Notes: a model not told the origin generated them from the sequence alone. A stretch of DNA of 33,154 bases from JAAEUB01 sp964550345 (GCA_964550345.1 CAZJYZ010000036.1:1-33154), one strand, 5' to 3'. Counted from the stretch's first letter, positions 22,547 through 31,179 are shown. Numbers and translations: made by a program.

Positions 22547-23734
22547 TCAGGCCTGCGCCGATATCCATGTTCCGGCAGCATGGGCCGAGGCCCAGGCCCA
22601 CTGAAAATTGAAACCACCCAGCCAGCCGGTCACATCAACGCATTCGCCAATAAAATAGAGACCCGGCACAGTTTTTGACATCATGTTTTTGGAACTGAGC
22701 CCGTCCGTATCCACCCCGCCCAATGTCACTTCGGCGGTGCGGTAACCTTCGGACCCGTTCGGGATCAGACGCCAGTTCTTTAGGGCATTCTCAAGTTCAC
22801 GCAATCGGCTGTCAGACTGGTCGGCAAGGTTGCCTTCCAGTGCCAGATCGCTTGCCAGAAAATCCAGCAGACGGCCGGGCAAATGGTGTGCCAGTTCAGT
22901 TTTGAGCTGCCGCCGCCCTTCGCGCTGTCGCTGAGCGGTCAGGACCGCGAAGAGGTCGGTATCAGGAATCAGGTCAATGATGATCTCCTCGCCTTCGCGC
23001 CAATAAGACGAGATTTGCAGGATCGCAGGCCCTGACAATCCGCGATGGGTAAACAGCATGCTTTCGTCAAAACTTGCCCGACTATTGGAGACCCGTACCC
23101 GCGTTGAAACCCCGGACAGGGGCGCGAACCGGCCTTCGGGAAAGGTCAGTGGGACAAGGGCAGGGCGCGTATCCGTCACCACCATGTCAAATTGGTGTGC
23201 GACATCATAGGCAAAGCCGCTTGCCCCCATTTTCGGGATAGATTTACCGCCGGTTGCTATAACCAGATGCTGACAGGTTACCGTTCTACCGGTGAGTTTC
23301 AGGCGAAATCCCTCACTGGTTTTTTCCACCTGCTCAACCATGGTGGACAGGCGCATTTCGGCCCCGACCTTGCGCATTTCGTCCAGCAGCATATCGACGA
23401 TCTGGTTGGCTTTTCCGTCACAAAACAATTGCCCCAGCGTTTTTTCATGCCAGGCAATGCCATAGCGCTCCATAATGTCTATGAAATCCCACGGCCCAAA
23501 CCGCGCTAACGCACTTTTGTGAAAGTGTTTGTTATTGCTTATGAAATTCAGAGGTTCTGTATGCAGATTGGTGAAGTTACAGCGCCCGCCGCCGGAAATA
23601 CGGATTTTTTCGCCGGGCTTTTTAGCGTGGTCCAGTACCAGAACCGAACCACCTTTGCCGGCAATCGCCGCGCAGTACAATCCGGCAGCTCCGGCACCGA
23701 TGATGATTGTTTTGAAATGCTCAGACCCGGCCAT
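22547..23734 (-). CDS. NAD(P)/FAD-dependent oxidoreductase of the HI0933/YhiN (BaiN-like) family
   Basis: The 395-residue flavoprotein has the FAD Rossmann motif TIIIGAGAAGLYCA at the N-terminus, the family signature RISGGGRCNFTNL (about 44-56), LVIATGGKSIPKMGASG, and the C-terminal FAD-contact region TLGGVDTDGLSSKNMMSKTVPGLYFIGECVDVTGWLGGFNFQWAWASA. Members are cytoplasmic flavoproteins; one was shown to act on bile-acid intermediates, but for most the substrate is unknown, so only the general class is assigned. The start at 23734 has AGGCGG a few bases upstream. It lies 57 bases downstream of the Fe-S carrier gene on the same strand, so the two may be co-transcribed. Confidence 0.94.
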   Translation of the reverse strand: MAGSEHFKTIIIGAGAAGLYCAAIAGKGGSVLVLDHAKKPGEKIRISGGGRCNFTNLHTEPLNFISNNKHFHKSALARFGPWDFIDIMERYGIAWHEKTLGQLFCDGKANQIVDMLLDEMRKVGAEMRLSTMVEQVEKTSEGFRLKLTGRTVTCQHLVIATGGKSIPKMGASGFAYDVAHQFDMVVTDTRPALVPLTFPEGRFAPLSGVSTRVRVSNSRASFDESMLFTHRGLSGPAILQISSYWREGEEIIIDLIPDTDLFAVLTAQRQREGRRQLKTELAHHLPGRLLDFLASDLALEGNLADQSDSRLRELENALKNWRLIPNGSEGYRTAEVTLGGVDTDGLSSKNMMSKTVPGLYFIGECVDVTGWLGGFNFQWAWASAHAAGTWISAQA

Positions 23735-23791
23735 TTGACCGCCTGGTCTCAGCGAGGACGCCCGCCGGTCGGACGGGCACCCTGTCTGCCA

Positions 23792-24121
23792 TCACATTGA
23801 AAACGACGTGCCGCAGCCGCAGGATGCGGTGGCATTGGGGTTTTCGACCACGAAGCGTGCGCCGATCAGCTCGTCGGTGAAATCAATCACCGCGTCAGTC
23901 AAAAATGGCAGGGAAACCTCGTCGACCACGACCCTTTCACCACCGCCATCCAGCACCAGATCGCCCTCGGCAGGGGTATCCAAAGTGATGTCATATTGAA
24001 ACCCGGAACAACCGCCGCCATCGACCGCGACGCGCAGCGCTTTACCGTTTGCCGCGGCGCCAATTTCCGCCAGCCGCGCAAAAGCGCGTTCAGATACTTT
24101 CGGGGGCAGGGTCAGTTCCAT
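23792..24121 (-). CDS. erpA: A-type iron-sulfur cluster carrier/insertion protein (ErpA/IscA family)
   Basis: This 109-residue scaffold delivers Fe-S clusters to apo-proteins. It has the three conserved cysteines of the family: Cys38 in VDGGGCSGFQYD, and Cys101 and Cys103 in TASCGCGTSF. The start at 24121 gives the family N-terminus (MELTLPPKVSERAFARL) and has GAAGGA about 8 bases upstream; the open frame to 24196 adds an unrelated leader. ErpA is preferred over IscA or SufA because no isc or suf genes are adjacent, but the paralogue cannot be proven from sequence alone. It is divergent from dgt across 96 bases; TATATT near 24151-24156 on the - strand is a possible -10 box. Confidence 0.9.
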   Translation of the reverse strand: MELTLPPKVSERAFARLAEIGAAANGKALRVAVDGGGCSGFQYDITLDTPAEGDLVLDGGGERVVVDEVSLPFLTDAVIDFTDELIGARFVVENPNATASCGCGTSFSM

Positions 24122-24217
24122 CACATCTTTCCTTCTGTTCGCGTGGTGCAATATAAGGAATGTAGGGCAGGGCAACAAGAGTGGTGCGTCACTCAATACG
24201 CATCAGGAGAGGCAAAG

Positions 24218-25332
24218 ATGAACGCCACATATGCAACAAATCCGGCGCGTATGCGCGGGCGGCTGTATCCTGAAGCTGAAAGTGCCTTTCGCACGCCCTT
24301 TCAGCGCGACCGTGACCGCATCATCCACGCTTCGGCCTTTCGCCGGTTAAAACACAAAACTCAGGTTTTTGTGGAGCATGAGGGCGACTATTACCGCACC
24401 CGTCTGACCCATTCCATCGAAGTGGCGCAGGTGGCGCGTACCATGGCCGGTGCACTGGGGCTGGACGAGCAGCTGACCGAGGCTGTGGCATTGGCGCATG
24501 ATCTGGGCCATCCGCCATTTGGTCATACGGGCGAAGATGCACTGAACGACCTGATGGCGCCATATGGTGGCTTTGACCACAACGCTCAGGCACTGAAAAT
24601 TGTCACGTCGCTGGAGCGTCACTATGCCGAATGGGACGGGCTGAACCTGACATGGGAAAGTCTGGAAGGCATCGCCAAGCATAATGGCCCGGTGACGGGT
24701 GATTTGCCTTTTGCTTTGGCAGAATATGACGCTTTGCATGATCTGGAGCTTGCGACCCATGCAGGTGGCGAGGCGCAGGTGGCAGCTTTAGCTGATGATA
24801 TTGCTTACAATAACCACGACTTGCATGACGGCTTGCGCGCCGGTTTATTTGATGTGGAAGAGATTTGTGTGTTGCCAATTGTCGGTCCGGCCTTTGCGAA
24901 GGTTGACGCGAAATGGCCTGGGCTGGACCCGGTTCGTCGGCGCCACGAGGCGCTGCGTCAGGTGTTTGGCGCTATGGTTGAGGACGTGCTGGTTACATCG
25001 CGCCGCCTGTTGCAGGAGGTCAATCCCGGTTCGGTGGAAGACATCCGTCTGGCCGGGCGGCCCGTTATCCGGTTCTCCGATGGGCTCTGGGGGCAGNNNN
25101 NNNNNNNNNCCGCGCGCCCTCGGTTGTCGAAAAACGCGACGAGGTGACGATTGTGGTCAAAGATCTCTTTGCCATGTTCCTGAGCAACCCGAATTTATTG
25201 CCTGACGCGTGGCGGGCCGATATTGCGCGCGCCGAGGGGGATACCGAGTTGGCCCGCCTTGTCACCGATTATATTGCCGGGATGACCGACCGCTTTGCCC
25301 TGACGGAACATGCGCGCCTGAAAGATGCGTGA
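24218..25332 (+). CDS. dgt: deoxyguanosinetriphosphate triphosphohydrolase-like protein (interrupted by assembly gap)
   Basis: The protein belongs to the HD-domain dNTPase family, which cleaves dNTPs to deoxynucleoside and triphosphate. The N-terminal part reads NPARMRGRLYPEAESAFRTPFQRDRDRIIHASAFRRLKHKTQVF, then RLTHSIEVAQVAR and LAHDLGHPPFGHTGEDAL (HD motif). A run of 13 N (25097-25109) splits the gene: before it the frame ends FSDGLWGQ, after it the family C-terminus resumes in another frame as RAPSVVEKRDEVTIVVKDLF and ends DYIAGMTDRFALTEHARLKDA. The frame change equals a mis-sized gap, not a mutation; the missing piece (by family, roughly 12-15 codons around LRxFLFxxMY) is longer than 13 bases. 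The start at 24218 follows AGGAGAGG. Confidence in the product is high, in the exact length low. Confidence 0.93.
25097..25109. other. assembly gap (13 N)
   Basis: Thirteen unresolved bases interrupt dgt. The reading frames on either side differ by one step, which requires a real gap of 3n+2 bases. This marks the window as draft sequence. Confidence 0.99.
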
Positions 25333-25434
25333 CCCTTGTCGAACGGGTACTGGTTTGCGGCTCTGGCAACCTGATAATACGTTGACCTCAAGCCCGCCCG
25401 TGCTAAACCCCCGAGGCATGAAAGAGAGAACAAC

Positions 25435-27156
25435 ATGAACCTGTTTGCCGATATTCGTTTGCTGGTGCTGGACCGCCTTGAGGCCATGGTCCTGGCAGGT
25501 CAGCTGCCTGAGGGGCTGTCCTTTAGTAATGTCACGGTTGAGCCGCCGCGCGACGCAGCGCACGGCGATATGGCGACCAATGCGGCCATGGTGCTGGCAA
25601 AACCTGCCGGGCTGAAACCACGCGACATTGCGGCTGCCCTTGCGGAACATCTGCAGGCGGACCAGCGTATTGCCAGCGCTGACGTGGCGGGACCGGGCTT
25701 TCTTAATCTGACGCTGGAAACTGGTATCTGGGCGGATCTTGTGGCGAATATCCTTGCCCAAAAGGATTATGGCCAAAGCAAAATGGGGCAGGGGCAGAAG
25801 GTCAACGTCGAATTTGTCTCGGCCAACCCCACCGGTCCGTTGCATGTGGGCCACACGCGTGGGGCGGTTTTTGGCGACGCGCTGGCCGCCCTTTTGAAAT
25901 ATTCCGGTCATGACGTGACGCGTGAATACTACATTAATGATGGCGGGGCACAGGTCGATGTGCTGGCGCGTTCGGTCTATGAGCGCTACCGCGAGGCGCT
26001 GGGTTTTGTGCCGGAGATTGTCGAGGGCTTGTATCCTGGTGATTACCTGGTGCCTGTGGGCAAGGCATTGGCGGATGAGATAGGCGACAAGTGGTTGGAT
26101 CAGCCCGAAGCTGTCTGGCTGGCCGAGCTGCGCGCCTATGCAACCGAAGCGATGATGGTGATGATCCGCGAGGATCTTGCCAGTCTTGGCATCCATATGG
26201 ATCATTTTTTCAGCGAAAAGTCCCTTTACGGTACCGGGCTGATCGAAGCGGCGATTGAAGATTTGCGCGGCAAGGATCTGATCTACAAAGGCACGCTGGA
26301 GCCGCCCAAAGGCAAGATGCCAGAGGATTGGGAGCCGCGCGAACAAACCTTGTTCCGCTCGACCGCGCATGGCGATGATGTGGACCGGCCGATCATGAAA
26401 TCTGACGGTAACTGGACCTATTTTGCGCCCGACATTGCCTATCATTTTGATAAGGTTAACAGGGGCTTCGACCAGCTCATTGATATTTTTGGTGCCGACC
26501 ATGGCGGCTATGTCAAACGTATGAAAGCAGCGGTTTCAGCGCTGTCGGACGGGCGGGTGCCGCTGGATATCAAGCTGACGCAACTAGTGCGGCTCTTTAA
26601 GGATGGCGAACCGTTCAAAATGTCGAAACGCGCCGGGAATTTTGTCACTCTGCGCGATGTAGTCGATCAGGTTGGGGCGGATGTTACACGTTTCGTCATG
26701 CTGACCCGCAAAAACGACGCGCCGCTGGATTTCGACTTTACCAAGGTGCTGGAGCAAAGCCGCGACAACCCGGTTTTTTATGTGCAATACGCCCATGCCC
26801 GGTTGCGCAGTGTTCAGCGCAAGGCCGAAGCAATGGGTATCACGACCGCCGCCGCGCCACTGATCACCGACAAGGCCGAGGTAACACTGGCCAAAAAGCT
26901 GGCTGAATGGCCGCGTCTGGTCGAAATTGCCGCCCGCCTGCATGAGCCGCATCGCGTGGCGTTCTATCTTTATGAACTGGCCTCTGATTTCCATGCTTTA
27001 TGGCATGCTGGCAACGAAAACCCCGGCTTGCGCTTTTTGCAGGAGGATGACGCGGTTGCCACATCGGCAAAAATTGCCCTGCCTGGCGCCGTCGGCGTTG
27101 TACTTTCTGCAGGTCTTGATATTCTTGGGGTAACCCCTGCCGAGGAAATGCGCTGA
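25435..27156 (+). CDS. argS: arginyl-tRNA synthetase
   Basis: ArgRS charges tRNA-Arg with arginine. The 573-residue class I enzyme has the arginine-specific N-terminal Add1 domain (about 1-110), the HIGH motif in VEFVSANPTGPLHVGHTRGA (HVGH at 137-140), the REYYINDGGAQ segment, the KMSK loop FKMSKRAGNF near residue 395, and a C-terminal helical anticodon domain (DALREP-like ARLHEPHRVAFYLYELASDFHALW). Length is normal. It is the first gene of the + strand cluster with the SPOR protein, nagZ, scpA and scpB, an order common in Rhodobacterales. Upstream, 25333-25434 contains TTGACC (25381-25386), with only a weak -10 partner. Confidence 0.98.
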   Translation: MNLFADIRLLVLDRLEAMVLAGQLPEGLSFSNVTVEPPRDAAHGDMATNAAMVLAKPAGLKPRDIAAALAEHLQADQRIASADVAGPGFLNLTLETGIWADLVANILAQKDYGQSKMGQGQKVNVEFVSANPTGPLHVGHTRGAVFGDALAALLKYSGHDVTREYYINDGGAQVDVLARSVYERYREALGFVPEIVEGLYPGDYLVPVGKALADEIGDKWLDQPEAVWLAELRAYATEAMMVMIREDLASLGIHMDHFFSEKSLYGTGLIEAAIEDLRGKDLIYKGTLEPPKGKMPEDWEPREQTLFRSTAHGDDVDRPIMKSDGNWTYFAPDIAYHFDKVNRGFDQLIDIFGADHGGYVKRMKAAVSALSDGRVPLDIKLTQLVRLFKDGEPFKMSKRAGNFVTLRDVVDQVGADVTRFVMLTRKNDAPLDFDFTKVLEQSRDNPVFYVQYAHARLRSVQRKAEAMGITTAAAPLITDKAEVTLAKKLAEWPRLVEIAARLHEPHRVAFYLYELASDFHALWHAGNENPGLRFLQEDDAVATSAKIALPGAVGVVLSAGLDILGVTPAEEMR

Positions 27157-27241
27157 CAACAAGCGCAATCCGGCATTCGGGGAGTGAGGCAAGAGCAGAT
27201 ATCCGGTTCGGGCAGGCACCCGCTCCGGCGGAAAGGCAGGC

Positions 27242-28282
27242 ATGGCACTGGCATTTGAGGCGGCAATAGACGCACCGGCAGGTGATCATATTACTTATGA
27301 GGCCGACGCCGCGCAGACAGAGTGGCAGGAGACAGCGGACATCCCGAACGGGGGTGGTTTTACCAGCCTTTTAGGCGCGGTGTTATCTCTGGCATTATTG
27401 GTAGGGCTTGGCGTCTGGGGTTACAGGCTGGCCGTGCGCGATGTTTCTGGCATTCCGGTTGTGCGCGCATTGGAAGGGCCTATGCGTATCCAGCCTGATG
27501 ATCCTGGCGGCGAAAGCGCAGCCTATCAGGGATTTTCCGTTAATGCGGTGCAAGCCGATGGCGGCGCCGAAGCGCCGGCCGACAGGTTGGCACTGGCACC
27601 ACGCAATGTTGGGCTGGCACCGGAAGATGCGCCAATTGTATCGGGGGCCGAGGTTTCGGCCCTGCCGGCAAGCGATGCCGCCGCGCCAGAAGTGCAGGTT
27701 GAACAGGATACGGTAGAAGCCCAAATGCTGGCCCTTGCCGACCAGCTTACCGAAGGGGTCGCACCCCTGAGCGGTGCAATAACTGACATTACACCGACTG
27801 CTGCTAACAGCGCTGCCTCAACGCAGGAAGCGGCAAACAATGCCGTCGCAGTGGCCCTTCTGGCGCCCGAGATCATCGCTGCCTCAACACCCGGGGTTAG
27901 CCGTTCACCGCACCCGGTTTATCGCCCCGAAGGCCTTGTCGCAACAGACGCAATAATAGCCGATGTGGCACCTGCGCCTGTTTCTGCCACTGGTTCAACT
28001 GTGCAAGAGATGGCAGCAGCCGATATCCCGGTCGGCACACGTCTGGTACAGCTTGGCGCATTCGACAGCGAAGAAATTGCTCGCGGGGAATGGGACCGGC
28101 TGATGGTCCGGTTCGAAGACTACCTGTCTGAAAAGGTCCGGGTGATTGAGCAGGCAAGCTCGGGCGGTAAGACGTTTTATCGCCTGCGCGCACTGGGTTT
28201 TGACGACCTGAGCGATGCGCGCCGCTTCTGTGCTGCCCTGATGACCGGGCAGGCGGCCTGCATTCCGGTTATGACCCGCTGA
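27242..28282 (+). CDS. SPOR domain-containing membrane protein
   Basis: The 346-residue product has a short cytoplasmic N-terminus, one membrane helix (about 41-63), an Ala/Pro/Glu-rich periplasmic linker of about 200 residues, and a C-terminal SPOR domain (about 265-346: GTRLVQLGAFDSEEIARGEWDRL... KTFYRLRALGFDDLSDARRFCAAL). SPOR domains bind glycan strands lacking stem peptides at division septa, so the protein probably localises to the division site. Two cysteines near the end (residues about 328 and 339) could form a disulfide. The gene lies 85 bases after argS and 2 bases before nagZ, in the usual order; the link to a peptidoglycan-recycling enzyme makes sense. Initiation is at 27242 after a modest AAAGGCAGG. 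Confidence 0.92.
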   Translation: MALAFEAAIDAPAGDHITYEADAAQTEWQETADIPNGGGFTSLLGAVLSLALLVGLGVWGYRLAVRDVSGIPVVRALEGPMRIQPDDPGGESAAYQGFSVNAVQADGGAEAPADRLALAPRNVGLAPEDAPIVSGAEVSALPASDAAAPEVQVEQDTVEAQMLALADQLTEGVAPLSGAITDITPTAANSAASTQEAANNAVAVALLAPEIIAASTPGVSRSPHPVYRPEGLVATDAIIADVAPAPVSATGSTVQEMAAADIPVGTRLVQLGAFDSEEIARGEWDRLMVRFEDYLSEKVRVIEQASSGGKTFYRLRALGFDDLSDARRFCAALMTGQAACIPVMTR

Positions 28283-28284
28283 AC

Positions 28285-29322
28285 ATGGCCGGGCAGGGTG
28301 CGTATATCTTCGGCTGTGCCGGTCCCGCTTTGTCCCGGTCCGATACCGCCTTCATGCGCGAGGCTGACCCTTGGGGTTTCATCCTTTTTGCCCGCAATGT
28401 TGAAGACCCGGCGCAACTTTCGGCGCTTACGAATGATTTGCGGGCAGCTGTGGGCCGCGATGCGCCGGTATTCATAGACCAGGAAGGTGGGCGTGTGGCG
28501 CGCCTGACCCCGCCCCATTGGCGTGACTGGTTGCCGCCGCTCGAACAGGTCAGGCTGAACGAAAAAGGGGCGGTCCGGGCGATGTATTTGCGATACCGCC
28601 TGATCGCCGATGAACTGCGCGCAGTTGGTATCGACGGCAATTGCGCCCCGGTGACCGATATTGCCTGCGCCGACACGCATGCAATCCTTAAAAACCGCTG
28701 TTACGGCGAAGATGTGGTGCGTGTGTCGGAGATTGCTGGCACGGTAGCACAGGGTCTGTTGGATGGCGGTGTGCTGCCCGTTGTCAAACACATGCCCGGC
28801 CTTGGACGTGCCGATCTTGACAGCCATGCAGAGTTACCGCGGATCAAGGATAAGTATAAGACCCTGCGCTGGTCTGATTTCATGGCCTTTGAACCGCTGG
28901 CTGAACTACCACTGGCCATGACCGCACATGTGGTTTTTGAGGACATCGACCCGCACCACCCTGCCACGCAATCACCCGAAATCATTTCATTGATCCGGGG
29001 GGAGCTTGGCTTTCAAGGGCTGTTGATGAGCGATGACATCTCGATGTCTGCACTTGAGGGCCCGCTGGAAACACGCAGCCGGGCGGCCTTGCAGGCGGGT
29101 TGTGACATGATCCTGCATTGCAACGGCGACCTTGCCGATATGGAGGAAGTCGCAAAAGCAGCTGGTGGATTGTCCGAAACAGCGCAAACAAGGGCCGATC
29201 AGGCAGTGGGCTGGCGTACTACCCCCGTAGCCATTGACATTCCCGCTGCCGAAGCCGAATTTCACGCCCTGATGACCGGACAGGTAACCGGCGAGATTTC
29301 GGGGCAGGCGGCGGATGGCTGA
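28285..29322 (+). CDS. nagZ: beta-N-acetylhexosaminidase
   Basis: NagZ removes the non-reducing GlcNAc from muropeptides during peptidoglycan recycling in the cytoplasm. The 345-residue GH3 product shows WGFILFARNVEDPAQL, VFIDQEGGRVARLTPPHW, the catalytic-loop pattern KHMPGLGRADLDSH (usual form KHFPGHG...DSH, here with Met and Leu replacing Phe and His) and the nucleophile Asp in LLMSDDISM. It has no signal peptide, consistent with a cytoplasmic enzyme. The ATG at 28285 follows the SPOR gene's stop by 2 bases, and the 3' end overlaps scpA by 8 bases (ATGGCTGA), so the genes form one tightly coupled operon. Confidence 0.95.
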   Translation: MAGQGAYIFGCAGPALSRSDTAFMREADPWGFILFARNVEDPAQLSALTNDLRAAVGRDAPVFIDQEGGRVARLTPPHWRDWLPPLEQVRLNEKGAVRAMYLRYRLIADELRAVGIDGNCAPVTDIACADTHAILKNRCYGEDVVRVSEIAGTVAQGLLDGGVLPVVKHMPGLGRADLDSHAELPRIKDKYKTLRWSDFMAFEPLAELPLAMTAHVVFEDIDPHHPATQSPEIISLIRGELGFQGLLMSDDISMSALEGPLETRSRAALQAGCDMILHCNGDLADMEEVAKAAGGLSETAQTRADQAVGWRTTPVAIDIPAAEAEFHALMTGQVTGEISGQAADG

Positions 29323-30103
29323 GGACGAATTTCAAAGCGATGTAATTTCGGTCAGCGAAAGGCTGGCGGCCGAAGCATTGATCGTCGACGTTGATGGCTA
29401 CGAAGGTCCTCTGGATCTTCTGTTAACGCTCAGCCGGACGCAAAAGGTCGACCTGCGCAAAATCTCGGTTCTGGATCTGGCCGAGCAATATCTGGGATTT
29501 ATCGATAAAGCACGCAGCTTGCGCATTGAACTGGCGGCGGATTATCTGGTGATGGCGGCCTGGCTAGCGTTTCTGAAATCCCGCCTGTTACTTCCGCCCG
29601 AACCCGGCGAAGAGGGGCCATCGGGCGAAGAACTGGCGGCCCATCTGGCCTTTCAGCTGGAGCGGCTTGCCGCCATGCGTGACGTCGCTGCCCGCCTGAT
29701 GGCACGGGACCAGAAGGGGCGCGACTTTTTCATGCGTGGCGTGCCCGAAGATGTCAGCCGCCGCAAACGTGTTACCTATGACGCCAGCCTGATGGACCTG
29801 ATGCAGGGCTATGCACGCATTCGCACCAAAGACGAGTTTCGCCCCTTCATCATGGACCGTGATGCGGTGATGACCCTGGAACAGGCACTGGACCGCCTGC
29901 GCGGGCTGATCGGCTATGCAGGCGAGTGGACCGACCTGACCTCGTACCTGCCGGACGGCTGGGAAGTGGACCCTGCGCGTCGGCGCAGCGCCACCGCCGC
30001 TAATTTTGCAGCCTCTCTGGAACTGGTCAAAACCGGTTCGATTGAAATAAGGCAGGGCGAAAGTTTTGCCCCCATTCAGATACGGAAAACCGGTGATGGT
30101 TGA
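29315..30103 (+). CDS. scpA: segregation and condensation protein A
   Basis: ScpA is the kleisin that bridges the heads of the SMC dimer in bacterial condensin. The 262-residue product has the family N-terminus VDGYEGPLDLLLTLSRTQKVDLRKISVLDLAEQYL (about 24-58), the LAADYLVMAAWLAFLKSRLLLP helix, and a C-terminal region that would bind the SMC head, although here it is less typical (SIEIRQGESFAPIQIRK). It overlaps nagZ upstream and scpB downstream by 8 bases each, so its translation should be coupled to both. No smc gene is in the window. Confidence 0.95.
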   Translation: MAEDEFQSDVISVSERLAAEALIVDVDGYEGPLDLLLTLSRTQKVDLRKISVLDLAEQYLGFIDKARSLRIELAADYLVMAAWLAFLKSRLLLPPEPGEEGPSGEELAAHLAFQLERLAAMRDVAARLMARDQKGRDFFMRGVPEDVSRRKRVTYDASLMDLMQGYARIRTKDEFRPFIMDRDAVMTLEQALDRLRGLIGYAGEWTDLTSYLPDGWEVDPARRRSATAANFAASLELVKTGSIEIRQGESFAPIQIRKTGDG

Positions 30104-30746
30104 CGAGATGGAAGATGAAGAAAGCCTGTTCGAAGCCCCGCCAATGGGTGAGCAGGAACGTATGGTCGAGGCGATCCTGTTCGCCTCTGCCGAGCCGGTA
30201 ACGCTGGCGGATATGGCCGCGCGCATGCCCCATGGCTCGGACCCTGCCGAGGCGCTTGTATACCTCAAGAAACGCTATGAGGGGCGTGGTGTTCAGGTTC
30301 AAAAGGTGGGGGACGCTTGGGCCATCCGAACGGCGTCAGACCTTGGTTTTCTCATGCAAAAAGAAACGGTTGAGACCCGTAAACTCAGCCGCGCCGCTGT
30401 CGAAACCCTTGCCATCACCGCCTATCATCAGCCCGTGACCCGCGCCGAGATAGAAGAGATTCGCGGCGTTTCCGTATCGCGTGGCACGGTTGATCTTTTA
30501 ATCGAGATGGGCTGGATCCGCTTTGGCCGCCGTCGTATGACGCCGGGCAGGCCGGTGACTTTCGTGGTAACGCAGGAATTTCTGGATCATTTTGGACTGG
30601 AAAGCGCCCGTGACCTACCGGGTCTGAAAGAACTGCGCGCTGCAGGCCTGTTGGAAAGTCGCCCGCCACCGGGCCAGATGCCGGGGCCAGACAGCGAAGA
30701 AGAGGATGAAAGCGAAGAGGGGCAGTCGGAACTGTTTGAGGACTGA
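30096..30746 (+). CDS. scpB: segregation and condensation protein B
   Basis: ScpB is the winged-helix partner of ScpA in the SMC complex. The 216-residue product has two wHTH domains: QERMVEAILFASAEPVTLADMAARMP... and TVETRKLSRAAVETLAITAYHQPVTRAEIEEIRGVSVSRGTVDLLIEMGWIRFGRRRMTPGRPVTFVVTQEFLDHFGLE, both close to family sequences. An acidic C-terminal tail (DSEEEDESEEGQSELFED) follows. The ATG at 30096 lies within the last 8 bases of scpA; an upstream in-frame TTG at 30066 would add ten residues and is unlikely. In many Rhodobacterales tatABC follows scpB, but here a small basic protein comes next. Confidence 0.95.
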   Translation: MVDEMEDEESLFEAPPMGEQERMVEAILFASAEPVTLADMAARMPHGSDPAEALVYLKKRYEGRGVQVQKVGDAWAIRTASDLGFLMQKETVETRKLSRAAVETLAITAYHQPVTRAEIEEIRGVSVSRGTVDLLIEMGWIRFGRRRMTPGRPVTFVVTQEFLDHFGLESARDLPGLKELRAAGLLESRPPPGQMPGPDSEEEDESEEGQSELFED

Positions 30747-30824
30747 CAGACACAGTTTTTGCCCTGAAAACGCCACTATGTTGCACTAAGCTGGCGTGAG
30801 AGCAGAAAGCAAAAGGGGGCGCAG

Positions 30825-31019
30825 ATGAACGCCAACCAGATTATTAACATGGTCCTGCGCATGTTCATGCGTAAAGCCGTAAATCAGGGCATCAACATGG
30901 CTGCGCGCCGTGGTCAGAACCCTACCGAGATGACGCCCGAAGAACGCAAGCAGGCGCGTCAGGCCCGTCAGGCCGCTAAACGTGCCCGTCAGGCAGCTAA
31001 AATGATGCGGCGGATGTGA
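30825..31019 (+). CDS. 64-residue very basic protein of unknown function
   Basis: The product has a Met/Ile-rich amphipathic N-terminal half (residues 1-28, MNANQIINMVLRMFMRKAVN...) and a C-terminal half dominated by Arg, Lys, Gln and Ala with a short repeat, ARQA-RQAAKRA-RQAAK. The TPEERKQAR stretch looks like the start of a long helix. It is strongly positively charged, so nucleic acid or membrane binding is possible, but no family is recognised. The gene has a strong ribosome-binding site (AAGGGGG at about 30813-30818) and ATG at 30825, which supports real expression. It lies 78 bases after scpB and may share its transcript or have its own promoter. Confidence 0.7.
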   Translation: MNANQIINMVLRMFMRKAVNQGINMAARRGQNPTEMTPEERKQARQARQAAKRARQAAKMMRRM

Positions 31020-31075
31020 TCAGTCTGGCCCGCCCTAAAGGCATGCCTCTCACCACCATCGTAACGGGCGTTGTT

Positions 31076-31142
31076 CCCCTTTTCCTCTTGCCGGAAATAT
31101 CCTCGCCGAAGGCATGAAATCTCTTTGAATCCCGGCTCAAAA
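31076..31142 (-). repeat. copy 3 of a gene-3'-end intergenic element
   Basis: Bases 31076-31112 are identical to 11623-11659, and 31117-31126 to 11664-11673. The element starts 37 bases after the dcd stop codon on the - strand and has dcd's orientation. The rest of the convergent gap 31020-31179 holds the palindrome AGGCATGCCT (31039-31048) and no gene. Confidence 0.75.
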
Positions 31143-31179
31143 GCAGTGTCCGGCTAAGCTGAATTGCTGCGGGAAAGCC

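Noticed and set aside
24218..25332. dgt as a pseudogene
   Set aside because: The frame change coincides exactly with the 13 N; both sides are intact family sequence, so mis-sized assembly gap is the simpler reading.
25195..26502. 435-codon open frame on - strand
   Set aside because: Antisense to the end of dgt and to argS, whose motifs are certain.
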